Positions 8,813 through 21,777 of a stretch of 64,000 bases of DNA are shown piece by piece. The stretch lies in contig CAZQHE010000001.1 in assembly GCA_964593155.1 (NCBI GenBank), positions 1 through 64,000 on the forward strand, read 5' to 3'. Positions within the stretch are counted from its first letter, which is position 1; each line of letters opens with the position of its first letter. The notes beneath the pieces were generated by a model. The model made no database searches. It was not told the DNA's origin and saw only the letters and a list, made by a program, of their open reading frames with translations. The translations under genes and the position numbers were made by a program. This DNA comes from JAJRXK01 sp964593155 (GTDB lineage: Bacteria; Krumholzibacteriota; Krumholzibacteriia; JAJRXK01).

Positions 8813-9922
8813 GTGAACGCCAAGTGGAGTCTGATCGCCATGACCGCTCTCGGAAGCCTGACCTACGCCGTGATCTTCATCGCCCAGACCCAGCACGAGG
8901 TCGACGCCCGCGCGGCGCAGGACGCCGCGGTGGACGACGTGACCGTCGAGCGCGAGGTGGAGTTCGTGCGCGACGCCGAGCCCGTCGTCGACTCGGTCGT
9001 CGACGCCCCTGCAACCCTTCCCGCCGCCGAGGTGTCCGACCTGTCGGACGCCACGCCGCCCGAGCCCGCGCCGCCGTTCGAGGGCGCGCCCTGGCCGGCC
9101 GGCGTGCAGGCCTTCGAGGCCGGCGACTACGAGGTGGCGGCCGCGGCGCTGGAGGTGGCGGTCGAGGAGAAGGAGACCTCGCCGTACCGCCACTACCTGC
9201 TCGGACTGACCTACCGTCGTCTGGGCGAGGTCGAGGGCGCCGTCGTCGAGCTGGAACGGAGTCTGGAACTGGCGCCGGACGCGGTGCGCACCCTGGTGAA
9301 CCTGGGCCGCGCGCACCTCGACCTCGGTGACGTGGAGAGTGCCCGCATGGCCGTCGATCGGGCCCTGGATCTCGACCTGGAGTACGGGGACACCTGGCAC
9401 GTGCTGGGGCGGATCGAACTGGCGAGCGGCAATCTCGAGGAGGCCGAAGCCGCCTTCCGCAAGGCCACCGAGCGTGATCCCGAGCACGCCTGGGCGCTGA
9501 ACAACCTCGGCTACGTGCGGATCCAGCGGGAGGACTTCGCCGCGGCCATCGACCCGCTGCGCCGCGCGCTCGAGTTCGGCGTCGAGCAGGCCGTCTTCTA
9601 CAACAACCTCGGTGTGGCGCTCGAACGCACCGAGCGCACGACACTGGCCGCGCTGGCCTACGCCCGGGCGGCGGTGCTCGGCCACGAGGACGCCATGCAC
9701 AGCCACGAGCGGATCACGCCGATCCTGGTCGCCCGGGGCGAGACGGTGCCCGGTTTCGACGAGGTCGAGACGCTCGACGCCGCGGCGGTGATGGCCCGTG
9801 TCGGTGCGGAGGTCGAGTTCGACGTCGCCGTCGACGAGGAGTCGCCCGCATCGCCGGCGGAGGTGCCGGTGCTCGAGGATCTGCCGATCGCCTTCGACGA
9901 ACTGCAACCCAATCGTCGCTAG
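8813..9922 (+). CDS. membrane-anchored TPR protein
   Basis: I chose GTG 8813 because GGAGG (8801-8805) precedes it by 7 bases and it lies downstream of the predicted sigma-54 transcript start; ATG 8768 is in frame but has no ribosome binding site. The 369-residue product begins with a single TM segment (WSLIAMTALGSLTYAVIFI), then an acidic/Pro linker, then about six tetratricopeptide repeats (residues about 90-300) with the usual W-LG-Y-A-F-P pattern, and an acidic tail. TPR arrays are protein-binding scaffolds. The partner is unknown; control by the neighbouring two-component system is suggested by the promoter. A strong hairpin follows at 9983-10014. Confidence 0.85.
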   Translation: MNAKWSLIAMTALGSLTYAVIFIAQTQHEVDARAAQDAAVDDVTVEREVEFVRDAEPVVDSVVDAPATLPAAEVSDLSDATPPEPAPPFEGAPWPAGVQAFEAGDYEVAAAALEVAVEEKETSPYRHYLLGLTYRRLGEVEGAVVELERSLELAPDAVRTLVNLGRAHLDLGDVESARMAVDRALDLDLEYGDTWHVLGRIELASGNLEEAEAAFRKATERDPEHAWALNNLGYVRIQREDFAAAIDPLRRALEFGVEQAVFYNNLGVALERTERTTLAALAYARAAVLGHEDAMHSHERITPILVARGETVPGFDEVETLDAAAVMARVGAEVEFDVAVDEESPASPAEVPVLEDLPIAFDELQPNRR

Positions 9923-9982
9923 GCACGGATGCACACGAGTTCGGTGAGGGTGTAGAACTGGCGGGTTGGTCCTCACCGATCG

Positions 9983-10014
9983 ACGGCGCCGCGGGAGGGT
10001 TCCCGCGGCGTCGT
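9983..10014 (+). terminator. intrinsic terminator-like hairpin after TPR gene
   Basis: Arms 9983-9996 and 10001-10014 form a 14-base-pair stem with one G-U pair and the loop GGGT. Only a short T-containing stretch follows, as is common in GC-rich genomes. Confidence 0.7.
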
Positions 10015-10133
10015 TCGTCGTGGTCGGAGACTGCTGGTTGCCCCGGGCGCGGGGCATCGTGCAGACTGACCCGTCCGCGCGCGCCAGGAGGTCGGCGTGC
10101 ACGGTGTCCGAGCCGTCGGAGAGGACCCGCCGC

Positions 10134-11390
<1,257 letters not shown>

Positions 11391-11408
11391 TCACGGGGGA
11401 GGGTGCTG

Positions 11409-11993
11409 ATGGTCCTGTCCGATCGTGACGTGCGCGCGGCCATCGACGCGGGGCGGCTCCTGATCGATCCCTACGAGCCGGAGCACGTCCAGCCGAGCAG
11501 CGTGGACCTGCGCGTCGATCGCGAGTTCCTCGTGTTCCACAATGCCAAGCGTACGTTCATCGATCCGCGGGAACGAATGGACGACCTGACCGAGAGCATC
11601 GTCATCGAGCCCGGCGAGCGGTTCATCCTGCATCCCGGTGAGTTCGCGCTGGGAAGTACGCTGGAAAGAATCCGACTTCCCGAAGATCTCGTCGCACGCC
11701 TCGAGGGCAAGAGCTCGCTGGGGCGTCTCGGCCTGCTGATCCACTCGACGGCCGGTTTCATCGATCCCGGTTTCGAGGGACACGTGACCCTCGAACTGAG
11801 TAACGTGGCGAATCTGCCGATCGCGATCGACCCCGGAATGCTGATCGGACAGATCAGTTTCCAGCAACTGTCGTCGCCGGCCCAGTACCCGTATGGCAGC
11901 GACGTCCTTCGCAGCAAGTACCAGGGACAGCGTGGTCCAACGCCGTCCGCTTACCACCGGAATCGTCGAAGCGGCGTTGTCAAGGACGATTGA
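11409..11993 (+). CDS. dcd: dCTP deaminase, bifunctional (dCTP deaminase/dUTPase) type
   Basis: The 194-residue product (GTG 11403 is an alternative start) makes dUMP or dUTP from dCTP for dTMP synthesis. The core GKSSLGRLGLLIHSTAGFID with the catalytic Glu in TLELSN and the C-terminal SKYQGQRGPTPS segment match closely the bifunctional enzyme class described from Mycobacterium tuberculosis and Methanocaldococcus, which converts dCTP directly to dUMP. The classic enterobacterial enzyme has a different GRSSLARLGLMVHVTA pattern. The bifunctional call is by family resemblance. Confidence 0.92.
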   Translation: MVLSDRDVRAAIDAGRLLIDPYEPEHVQPSSVDLRVDREFLVFHNAKRTFIDPRERMDDLTESIVIEPGERFILHPGEFALGSTLERIRLPEDLVARLEGKSSLGRLGLLIHSTAGFIDPGFEGHVTLELSNVANLPIAIDPGMLIGQISFQQLSSPAQYPYGSDVLRSKYQGQRGPTPSAYHRNRRSGVVKDD

Positions 11994-12178
11994 TGCCGAT
12001 GCATCGGGGCTGCCTTGCCGCGCCGAGCCGGGTGGTCTAAGCTGTCCCCGTCACGAATCTGAGCTCGACGCGGATCCGACGACGGCTTTGGCCGCTCGGC
12101 GCGTGCGCACCTGGATCGCGCGAGGTCCAGTCGCCACTCCCGGTGGCGTCTCGAGCGCACCGCCCGAACCGCACGTAG

Positions 12179-12197
12179 CCTGATGAAAAACATCAGG
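12179..12197 (+). promoter_or_regulatory. inverted repeat upstream of the KamA-family gene
   Basis: CCTGATG-AAAAA-CATCAGG is a perfect 7+7 inverted repeat ending 35 bases before the ATG at 12233. It could be an operator or an untranslated-leader hairpin. The A5 loop is notable in DNA this GC-rich. The rest of the 11994-12232 interval shows only a weak 6-base-pair hairpin at 12132-12148. Confidence 0.4.
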
Positions 12198-12232
12198 GAC
12201 CATGAGCCCCGACTCCGGCCGAGGGAGGACCC

Positions 12233-13618
12233 ATGGCGACCGAAACCAGTCTGTCTCCGCGTACGTTCCGCGCGTTCAGCACCGCCCACCTCGATCGTAT
12301 CGAGGGAATGGAGCGTCTCGACGCCGACACCCGGCTCGACATCGAAGCCGTGTCGCAGGTGCTCCCGTTCCGGGTGAACAACTACGTGGTCGAGGAACTC
12401 ATCGACTGGGACCGCGTTCCGCACGATCCCATGTTCCAGCTCACCTTCCCGCAGGAGGGGATGCTGAAGGGACGCGACCTGCGTGTCATGCGCGACCTCG
12501 TGCACCGCGGTGCCGACAAGGCGACGATCAAGACGGCGGCGCGCGAGATCCAGCACCGCATGAATCCGCACCCGGCCGGGCAGATGCAGTTGAACGTGCC
12601 GCGTCTCGACGACGAGCCGGTGCCCGGCGTGCAGCACAAGTATCGCGAGACCGTGCTGTTCTTCCCGAGCGCGGGCCAGACCTGCCACGCCTACTGCACC
12701 TACTGCTTCCGCTGGGCACAGTTCGTCGGGCTCGAGGACATGAAGTTCGCCGCCCGCGACGTCGACGTGCTCGTGGAGTACCTGAAGCAGCATCCCGAGG
12801 TGACCGACGTGCTCTTCACCGGCGGGGATCCGCTGATCATGAAGACGCCGATGATCCGCAAGTACGTCGAGCCACTCCTCCAGGTCGAGTCGTTGCGCAC
12901 CATCCGCTTCGGGACGAAGGCCACGGCCTATTGGCCCCATCGCTTCGTCACCGACAAGGACGCCGACGACCTGTTGCGTCTGTTCGAGGAGGTCGTCGAC
13001 AGCGGACGCCACCTGGCGCTCATGTCGCACTACTCGCATCCCGTCGAGCTGGAGCCGCCGATCGCCCAGGAGGCCGTGCGCCGGATCATCGGCACCGGCG
13101 CGGTGGTGCGGTGCCAGGCACCGCTCATTCGTCACGTGAACGACGACGCCGAGGCCTGGGCCGACATGTGGCGCAAGCAGGTCGCTCTCGGAGCGGTGCC
13201 GTACTACATGTTCGTCGAGCGCGACACGGGTCCGCGCAACTACTTCGAGGTACCGCTGGCGCGAGCCCTGCAGATCTTCCAGCGCGCCTACCAGAACGTC
13301 TCGGGTCTGGCCCGCACGGTGCGTGGTCCGAGCATGTCCGCCACGCCCGGCAAGGTGCTCGTCGACGGCATGGCCAGCGTGGGGGGCGAGGACGTCTTCG
13401 TGCTCAAGTTCCTCCAGGGGCGCGATCCCCGCTGGATCGAGCGGATCTTCTTCGCCGAGCACGACCCCCGCGCGGCGTGGCTCGACGAACTGCGGCCGGC
13501 CTTCGGGGAGGACCGCTTCTTCTTCGAGGAGAAGGTCCTCGGCATGCAGCGAGAGCTGGTCGGCGAGGAACTGCAACGCGCCTCTGGCGCCACCGACGAG
13601 GGTTCGCGTAGCCTGTAG
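12233..13618 (+). CDS. KamA-family radical SAM protein (lysine 2,3-aminomutase-like)
   Basis: The 461-residue product carries the radical-SAM cluster motif C151-x3-C155-x2-C158 (TCHAYCTYCFRW), the GGDPL motif (FTGGDPLIM) and a PGK segment (SATPGKVLVDG) near where aminomutases place the PLP-binding lysine in PGGGGK. KamA enzymes move an amino group from C2 to C3 of lysine or related amino acids. This is a divergent, longer member, and the glycine-rich run before the lysine is missing, so substrate and PLP use are uncertain. An AGGGAGGA-type ribosome binding site precedes the ATG. No beta-lysine acetyltransferase is nearby. Confidence 0.85.
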   Translation: MATETSLSPRTFRAFSTAHLDRIEGMERLDADTRLDIEAVSQVLPFRVNNYVVEELIDWDRVPHDPMFQLTFPQEGMLKGRDLRVMRDLVHRGADKATIKTAAREIQHRMNPHPAGQMQLNVPRLDDEPVPGVQHKYRETVLFFPSAGQTCHAYCTYCFRWAQFVGLEDMKFAARDVDVLVEYLKQHPEVTDVLFTGGDPLIMKTPMIRKYVEPLLQVESLRTIRFGTKATAYWPHRFVTDKDADDLLRLFEEVVDSGRHLALMSHYSHPVELEPPIAQEAVRRIIGTGAVVRCQAPLIRHVNDDAEAWADMWRKQVALGAVPYYMFVERDTGPRNYFEVPLARALQIFQRAYQNVSGLARTVRGPSMSATPGKVLVDGMASVGGEDVFVLKFLQGRDPRWIERIFFAEHDPRAAWLDELRPAFGEDRFFFEEKVLGMQRELVGEELQRASGATDEGSRSL

Positions 13619-13642
13619 GCCCGCTCCGGATCCGGGGCGGGC
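13619..13642 (+). terminator. hairpin after KamA-family gene
   Basis: GCCCGC and GCGGGC arms enclose an extended stem through CCGG/CCGG with one T-G pair, immediately after the stop codon. No clear T-run follows, so it may only attenuate read-through into the next gene 28 bases on. Confidence 0.45.
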
Positions 13643-13675
13643 CCAGGCCACGTCCCGGCGCGGGAGGAAGTGCGT

Positions 13676-14176
13676 TTGCAGCGGTTCGTGACGACCCGAG
13701 AGCGCTACCAGGAGATCGAACGCCGGCTCGACGCCCTGCTCGAGGGCGAACCCGACCCGGTGGCCAACGCGGCCAATACCGCGGCCGTGATCTACGAGTG
13801 CGTGCCCGACCTGAACTGGGCCGGATTCTACTTCGCCCGCGACACGGAGCTGGTGCTCGGTCCGTTCCAGGGCCGTGTGGCCTGCGTGCGGATCCCCGTG
13901 GGGCGCGGGGTCTGCGGAACGGCCGTGGCGGAGCGGCGTACGATCGTGGTCGACAACGTGCACCGCTTCGAAGGGCACATCGCCTGCGACGCCTCCTCGA
14001 ACTCCGAGCTGGTCGTTCCACTCCTGATGGACGACGGCGCCTGCCTCGGCGTGATCGACCTCGACAGCCCGCACCTCGATCGCTTCGACGACGAAGACCG
14101 CGACGGAATCGAGCGCCTCGCCGCGGTCTGGATGAAGCACACGCGTCTCGCCGATCTGGACCGAACGACTCCGTGA
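13676..14176 (+). CDS. msrC: free methionine-(R)-sulfoxide reductase (GAF domain)
   Basis: The protein of about 166 residues is a single GAF domain of the fRMsr type, which reduces free Met-R-sulfoxide in the cytoplasm. The family motifs are all present: FQGRVACVRIPVGRGVCGTA and GHIACDASSNSELVVPL, with the three active-site cysteines (ACV, VCG, ACD), and GVIDLDSP. I prefer the TTG at 13676 because GGGAGG (13662-13667) is then 8 bases away; the GTG at 13670 would leave only 2. Its stop overlaps the GTG of truD. It probably forms a small operon with truD and the YhbY-like gene. Confidence 0.93.
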   Translation: MQRFVTTRERYQEIERRLDALLEGEPDPVANAANTAAVIYECVPDLNWAGFYFARDTELVLGPFQGRVACVRIPVGRGVCGTAVAERRTIVVDNVHRFEGHIACDASSNSELVVPLLMDDGACLGVIDLDSPHLDRFDDEDRDGIERLAAVWMKHTRLADLDRTTP

Positions 14177-15270
14177 ACCGCCTGGACTTCGACCCGGCGC
14201 TGCGCGCCGCCATGATCGACCCCCCGATCGCCACGGGCGACCTGCCCGGTATCGGTGGAGCCATCCGTCAACGTCCCGAGGACTTCGTCGTGGACGAAAT
14301 CGCGGCCTACGAGCCCGACGGTCGCGAAGAACGTCATCTGCTGGTGCGGATCGAGAAACGCCAGATCCCCTCGCACGAGGCGGTCGCGCTGCTCTGCGAC
14401 CACACCGGGGTGGAACGTGGAGAGGCGGGCATGGCGGGCCGCAAGGACGCCGACGCGGTCACCCGCCAGTGGATCAGCCTGCCCTGGTCGGCCCGCGAGC
14501 GGCTTCAGACCTTCGACGACCCACGGGTGCGGGTGCTGGACTTCCACCCGCACGGTCAGAAGCTGCGCACCGGTCATCTGAAGGCCAACCGCTTCTCGGT
14601 GGTGCTGCGCGATCTCGAGGTCGACGCCGCACCCGAGCGCAGTCGGGCCAAGCTCGATCGCCTGCGAGCGCAGGGCGGCCTGGAGAATCTCTACGGGCCG
14701 CAGCGCTTCGGCCTCGACGGCACCAATCTCGAACGCGGATTCGGCGCGATCGCCGCACCGAGGCTCGACCGGCGCTTCACCTTCGCGGCCAGTGCGGCGC
14801 AGTCGGGGGTGTTCAACCTCTACGTCTATCGCCGTCGGGAAGGGGGCGGTCTGGGGCGCGTGCTCCCGGGCGACGTGCTGCGCAAGACCGAGTCGGGCGG
14901 GATGTTCGCCACCGAGGATCCGTCGGACGACCAGACGCGGCTCGATGCGGGTGAGCTGCAGCTCACCGGTCCGATGCCCGGAGCGAAGACGCGACGTCCA
15001 CCCGAGGGCACGCCGTCGGCGGCCTTCGAGCACGCGATCCTGGCCGAGGTCGGCCTGGACTACGCCGAACTCGAGCGCCACGGCAAGCGTCTGCCCGGAA
15101 GCCGCCGTCCGTGCACGGTGGCGGTCGACGATCTCGGGCTCGAGATCACCGAGGAACCGGCCGTGGCCGAACTCCGCGAGGGGATCCGTCTCGAGTTCAC
15201 GCTTCCGGCCGGAAGCTTCGCCACCCAGCTCCTGCGCGAGCTCCAGAACGGACCGGAGGACACCGTATGA
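14173..15270 (+). CDS. truD: tRNA pseudouridine(13) synthase TruD
   Basis: The 365-residue enzyme converts U13 of tRNA(Glu) to pseudouridine. The catalytic aspartate is in AGRKDADAVTRQW (the GxKDxxAxT motif), and FRPEDF-like RQRPEDFVVDE, HLKANRF and NLYGPQRFG are family landmarks. The start is a GTG overlapping the upstream stop (GTGA), and its own stop overlaps the next ATG (ATGA), so the three genes are translationally coupled. Length is close to the usual 340-370. Confidence 0.96.
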   Translation: MNRLDFDPALRAAMIDPPIATGDLPGIGGAIRQRPEDFVVDEIAAYEPDGREERHLLVRIEKRQIPSHEAVALLCDHTGVERGEAGMAGRKDADAVTRQWISLPWSARERLQTFDDPRVRVLDFHPHGQKLRTGHLKANRFSVVLRDLEVDAAPERSRAKLDRLRAQGGLENLYGPQRFGLDGTNLERGFGAIAAPRLDRRFTFAASAAQSGVFNLYVYRRREGGGLGRVLPGDVLRKTESGGMFATEDPSDDQTRLDAGELQLTGPMPGAKTRRPPEGTPSAAFEHAILAEVGLDYAELERHGKRLPGSRRPCTVAVDDLGLEITEEPAVAELREGIRLEFTLPAGSFATQLLRELQNGPEDTV

Positions 15271-15593
15271 GCATGGACCTGGCCGGATACCAACGCCGGG
15301 CGCTTCGCGCCGCCGCCCACGGCCTGCAGCCGGTGGCGCACGTGGGCAAGGACGGCCTGAGCGACACGCTCGTCGCGTCGGTGGACGAGGCCCTCGCCGC
15401 GCACGAACTGATCAAGGTGCGCTTCGTCGACCACAAGGACGACCGCAAGAGGCTGGCGGCTGCGTTGGCCGATCGTCTCGACGCGGGCGTGGCCGGCGTC
15501 GTCGGTCACGTGGCGATCCTCTACCGCCCGCACGCCGAGCCCGACGAGCGCCGGGTCCACCTGCCCCGGCGCGAGGACTCAGGTCCGGCGTAG
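15267..15593 (+). CDS. YhbY/CRM-domain RNA-binding protein
   Basis: The 108-residue product is a single CRM domain: RRALRAAAHGLQPVAHVGKDGLSD carries the GxxG loop (VGKDG), and LIKVRFVDHKDDRKRL with VGHVAILYRP completes the fold. YhbY proteins bind pre-50S ribosomal subunits. The position after truD fits an RNA-modification and ribosome cluster. Its last 15 bases overlap, tail to tail, the methyltransferase gene on the other strand. Confidence 0.93.
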   Translation: MSMDLAGYQRRALRAAAHGLQPVAHVGKDGLSDTLVASVDEALAAHELIKVRFVDHKDDRKRLAAALADRLDAGVAGVVGHVAILYRPHAEPDERRVHLPRREDSGPA

Positions 15594-16370
15594 GATCTCG
15601 AGCTGGTAGGTGGTGGGGTGTCCGCCCAGCGGGCGCCCGCGGTCGTCGACCACGCCCGCGCGCTCGAAGCCGCTGCCGCGGAGGGTCGCCCGCCACTGGG
15701 CCTCGTCGTAGCTGCGCAGCGGATAGGTCGTGTCGAGGACCTCGAGGCCGCCGGGCCGCAGCACCTCGATGTGGCTGATCACCGTCTCCCGGCGTGTCGC
15801 GCGGTCGGGGGGGAGGTACTGCACGAGCTGGTGCACCGTGCACGGACCGCGACGACCGGTCCACTCGTCTTCGGTCGGATCCTCCTCGCCGTAGATCGTC
15901 AGGCTGATGCCGACGACGTACAGGCCGCCCGGTCGCAGGACACGCGCCATGTCGCGCAGGTGCGCGCGGACGTCCGATGCGCGCATGAGGTGCCGGAAGC
16001 TGTTCACCAGTACGAAGGCCACGTCGAAGGACTCTTCGCCGAAGTGGTCGGCGAAGCCGGTCATGTCGGCGCGCACGAGTTCCACCCGGCGGCTCGTGCC
16101 GCGCCTTCGCAGACCACGACGCGCGTAGTCCAGCATGCCCTCGTCGAGATCGAAGCCCGCCGCCCGCCAGCCCCGGCCGGCGAGCACCCGCAGGTAGCGG
16201 CCGGTTCCGCACGCGGGTTCGAGCCAGCGCCTTCGCCGCCCCCCGGGAGCGTCGAAGCGCGCGGCGAGACGTTCGAGCAGGTCGACCTCGGCCGCGGTGC
16301 CCGGCGTGTGCAGGATGTCGTAGACCGAGGGTGCGGCGTAGGGATCGGAGAGTTCGACCGGGGAGTTCAT
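15579..16370 (-). CDS. class I SAM-dependent methyltransferase
   Basis: The 263-residue product has motif I LEPACGTGRYLRVLAGRGW, motif II FDLDEGMLDYA and a SFDVAFVLVNSFRHL acidic strand, so it binds S-adenosylmethionine. The substrate is unknown. The ATG overlaps the stop of the Ppx/GppA gene (ATGA at 16367-16370), so it is the last gene of the SixA-Ppx-methyltransferase run. The 3' end overlaps the YhbY-like gene on the opposite strand by 15 bases. Confidence 0.9.
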   Translation of the reverse strand: MNSPVELSDPYAAPSVYDILHTPGTAAEVDLLERLAARFDAPGGRRRRWLEPACGTGRYLRVLAGRGWRAAGFDLDEGMLDYARRGLRRRGTSRRVELVRADMTGFADHFGEESFDVAFVLVNSFRHLMRASDVRAHLRDMARVLRPGGLYVVGISLTIYGEEDPTEDEWTGRRGPCTVHQLVQYLPPDRATRRETVISHIEVLRPGGLEVLDTTYPLRSYDEAQWRATLRGSGFERAGVVDDRGRPLGGHPTTYQLEILRRT

Positions 16371-17905
16371 CGGGCCGGTTCCGCGCTCTCGTGACCGAAG
16401 GTCAGCGTCCATCCCACCGACTTCCACTGGCGCGCCTCCTCGTCGAGATCGGCGATGGTGAGCGGGTGCTCGTCGAGCCAGCCCCCGCCGAAGCGCAGGT
16501 CGAAGGCGCGGTTGCCGGCGTCGACGTGTAGCGTGGGTTCCGGTCCCGGCCGACGACTGCGGTTGAGCAACACGGCCAGGCGCAACAGCAGACACTGCAG
16601 GACGGCCGACGCGCGGATGTCGTCGGCGACCGAGTCGAAGTACTCGGTCCGCAGCTTCCGCCGGTGGCCCCGCACGATCGCCGACAGCATCTGTTGGTCG
16701 TCACGGCTGAACCCCGGCATGTCGGATTCGGCCAGCAGGTAGGCACCGTGTTTGTGGTAGCCCGTGTGGGCGACGGCCAGGCCGATCTCGTGCAGCCGTG
16801 CCGCCCAGGTCAGGGTGCGGCGGGCGGACTCCCCGTCGAGTTCGGTGCCGGGCTCCGCCTGGTCCAGCAGGTGCCGCACCGTGTTCAGCACGCGGTTGCT
16901 CTGGGCGACGTCGACGCGGTACTGCTCGACCATGCGGCGGATCGTGCGGTCACGCACGTCCTCGTGCTGGATCCGGCCGAGCAGGTCGTAGAGTACGCCC
17001 TCGCGCAGCGCACCGGGACTGGGTTCCAGGCGGTCGATCTTCAGACGCTTGAAGATCGCCAGCAGGATCGCCAGTCCTCCGGCGATCACCGGTCGGCGGT
17101 CCGACTTCAGTCCCGGCAGGTCGATGGCGTCGGCGCGGCCGGCGTGGACCAGGGCCTTGCGCAGCTTCTTCATGCCGGACTGGGTGATCTCGCCGTGGGT
17201 CCATCCCGACTGGCGCAACACTTCCGAGATCGCCAGCACCGTTCCCGAGGCTCCGATACAACGATCCCACCCTCCTTCGCGGAGCTGCTCCTCGATCGCC
17301 CGCACCTCGAGCTGCGCGGCGGTCTGGGCCTGGCGGAAGCGATCGCGGTCGATGCGACCCTCGCCGAAGAAGCGCCGGGAGTAGTTCACGCAGCCCATGA
17401 ACAGACTGGCGCCGAGTTCGACCTCGAAGCCCCGACCGCGGATGAGTTCGGTGGAGCCGCCGCCGATGTCGACGACGAGGCGGCGTTCGCGGCGGGCCGG
17501 AATGGTGTGGGCGACACCCAGGTAGATCAGGCGCGCTTCCTCGACGCCGCTGATCACCTCGATGGTGTGGCCGAGCGCGGCGCGGGCAGCGTTGCGGAAG
17601 CTCGGTGAGCGCTTGGCCAGGCGCAGGGTGTTGGTTCCCACGGCCCGCACACGGTGGGGCGGGATTCCCTGAAGGCGCTCGCCGAAGCGTTCGAGGCACG
17701 CGATCGCGCGCTCCTGGACCTCGGGCCGGATCTCGCCGCCGGGGGCCAGGCCCTCGGCCAGCCGCACGGGTTCGCGGCGACGGTCGAGGATCCGCAGGTC
17801 GTGGTCGCCCTGGCGCGCGATCACCAGGTGGAAGCTGTTCGACCCCAGGTCGACCGCCGCGACGTGGTCGCGTGGGGAGCCGGGAGTGGGGGCGGAGGAG
17901 TGCAC
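16367..17905 (-). CDS. Ppx/GppA family exopolyphosphatase/guanosine pentaphosphatase
   Basis: The 512-residue product has the actin-like ATPase fold: phosphate-1 motif AAVDLGSNSFHLVIAR, VISGVEEARLIYLGV with the catalytic Glu, and phosphate-2 motif LVVDIGGGSTELI. A C-terminal HD-like helical domain includes RLHEIGLAVAHTGYHKH, as in full-length enzymes. It degrades inorganic polyphosphate or pppGpp in the cytoplasm. Sequence alone does not separate the two activities. A SixA phosphohistidine phosphatase gene lies 27 bases upstream in the same direction. Confidence 0.94.
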   Translation of the reverse strand: MHSSAPTPGSPRDHVAAVDLGSNSFHLVIARQGDHDLRILDRRREPVRLAEGLAPGGEIRPEVQERAIACLERFGERLQGIPPHRVRAVGTNTLRLAKRSPSFRNAARAALGHTIEVISGVEEARLIYLGVAHTIPARRERRLVVDIGGGSTELIRGRGFEVELGASLFMGCVNYSRRFFGEGRIDRDRFRQAQTAAQLEVRAIEEQLREGGWDRCIGASGTVLAISEVLRQSGWTHGEITQSGMKKLRKALVHAGRADAIDLPGLKSDRRPVIAGGLAILLAIFKRLKIDRLEPSPGALREGVLYDLLGRIQHEDVRDRTIRRMVEQYRVDVAQSNRVLNTVRHLLDQAEPGTELDGESARRTLTWAARLHEIGLAVAHTGYHKHGAYLLAESDMPGFSRDDQQMLSAIVRGHRRKLRTEYFDSVADDIRASAVLQCLLLRLAVLLNRSRRPGPEPTLHVDAGNRAFDLRFGGGWLDEHPLTIADLDEEARQWKSVGWTLTFGHESAEPAR

Positions 17906-17932
17906 GGGTCTCTCGGACGGATCTCGCTCGGG

Positions 17933-18433
17933 TCAGGTCCGGCCCAGCCGGCGCAGTATCTTGGGGGTGAGCAGCCACTCCAACCACGCATCGGAATCGG
18001 CCGTCGCCAGCACGATGCTCGCAGCGCCCGACTTCTTCAACGACGACATCGTCCGGTCTTCGGCGCCGAGCAGCGTGGCGACCAGGAGATCGACGTGCGG
18101 AGCGTGTCCCACCACGATCGGGCAGTCGGTGTCGAGGGTCCGGAGATGGTCGACGATCGACCGCGGGGCGGCATCGGGAAGCAGGTCGTCGCGGCGGTCG
18201 ATGTCTGCGGGATCGAGTCCCAGGACGTCGGCGCAGATCTGCGCCGTCTCGACGGCCCGCCGCCAGGGACTGCTGATCACGCGGTCGGGCCGGACGTTCA
18301 GCCGTTTCAGCCCCCGCGCCGCGCGGCGCGTGCGTTGCTGTCCCTCGTCGGTGAGGAAGCGCTCGGGATCGGGCGGACACTCGGGGTGCTCGCGGTCGAT
18401 CGCGATCCCGTGCCGTATCACGACGATTCGCAT
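17933..18433 (-). CDS. SixA-type phosphohistidine phosphatase
   Basis: The 166-residue protein is a minimal histidine phosphatase. The catalytic histidine is in VIRHGIAID (His 8), the arginine in VISSPWRRAVETAQI and the second histidine in PIVVGHAPHVDLLV. SixA proteins dephosphorylate phosphohistidine on HPt domains or on the nitrogen PTS. Its neighbours Ppx/GppA downstream and the carAB pair upstream do not identify the target. The gap to carB is 79 bases with no clear terminator. Confidence 0.9.
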   Translation of the reverse strand: MRIVVIRHGIAIDREHPECPPDPERFLTDEGQQRTRRAARGLKRLNVRPDRVISSPWRRAVETAQICADVLGLDPADIDRRDDLLPDAAPRSIVDHLRTLDTDCPIVVGHAPHVDLLVATLLGAEDRTMSSLKKSGAASIVLATADSDAWLEWLLTPKILRRLGRT

Positions 18434-18512
18434 GGAACGTCTCCCTCCGCCACCGGTGCGGCCCGGGAACCGGGGTGGACTTCGGCCGATGCCGACCACG
18501 GAGAAGAGAGTA

Positions 18513-21776
<3,264 letters not shown>

Positions 21777-21777
<1 letters not shown>

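Noticed and set aside
12132..12148. CGCCAC-TCCCG-GTGGCG hairpin as a terminator of dcd
   Set aside because: Only 6 base pairs, 139 bases past the gene and with no T-run; such hairpins are expected by chance in GC-rich DNA.
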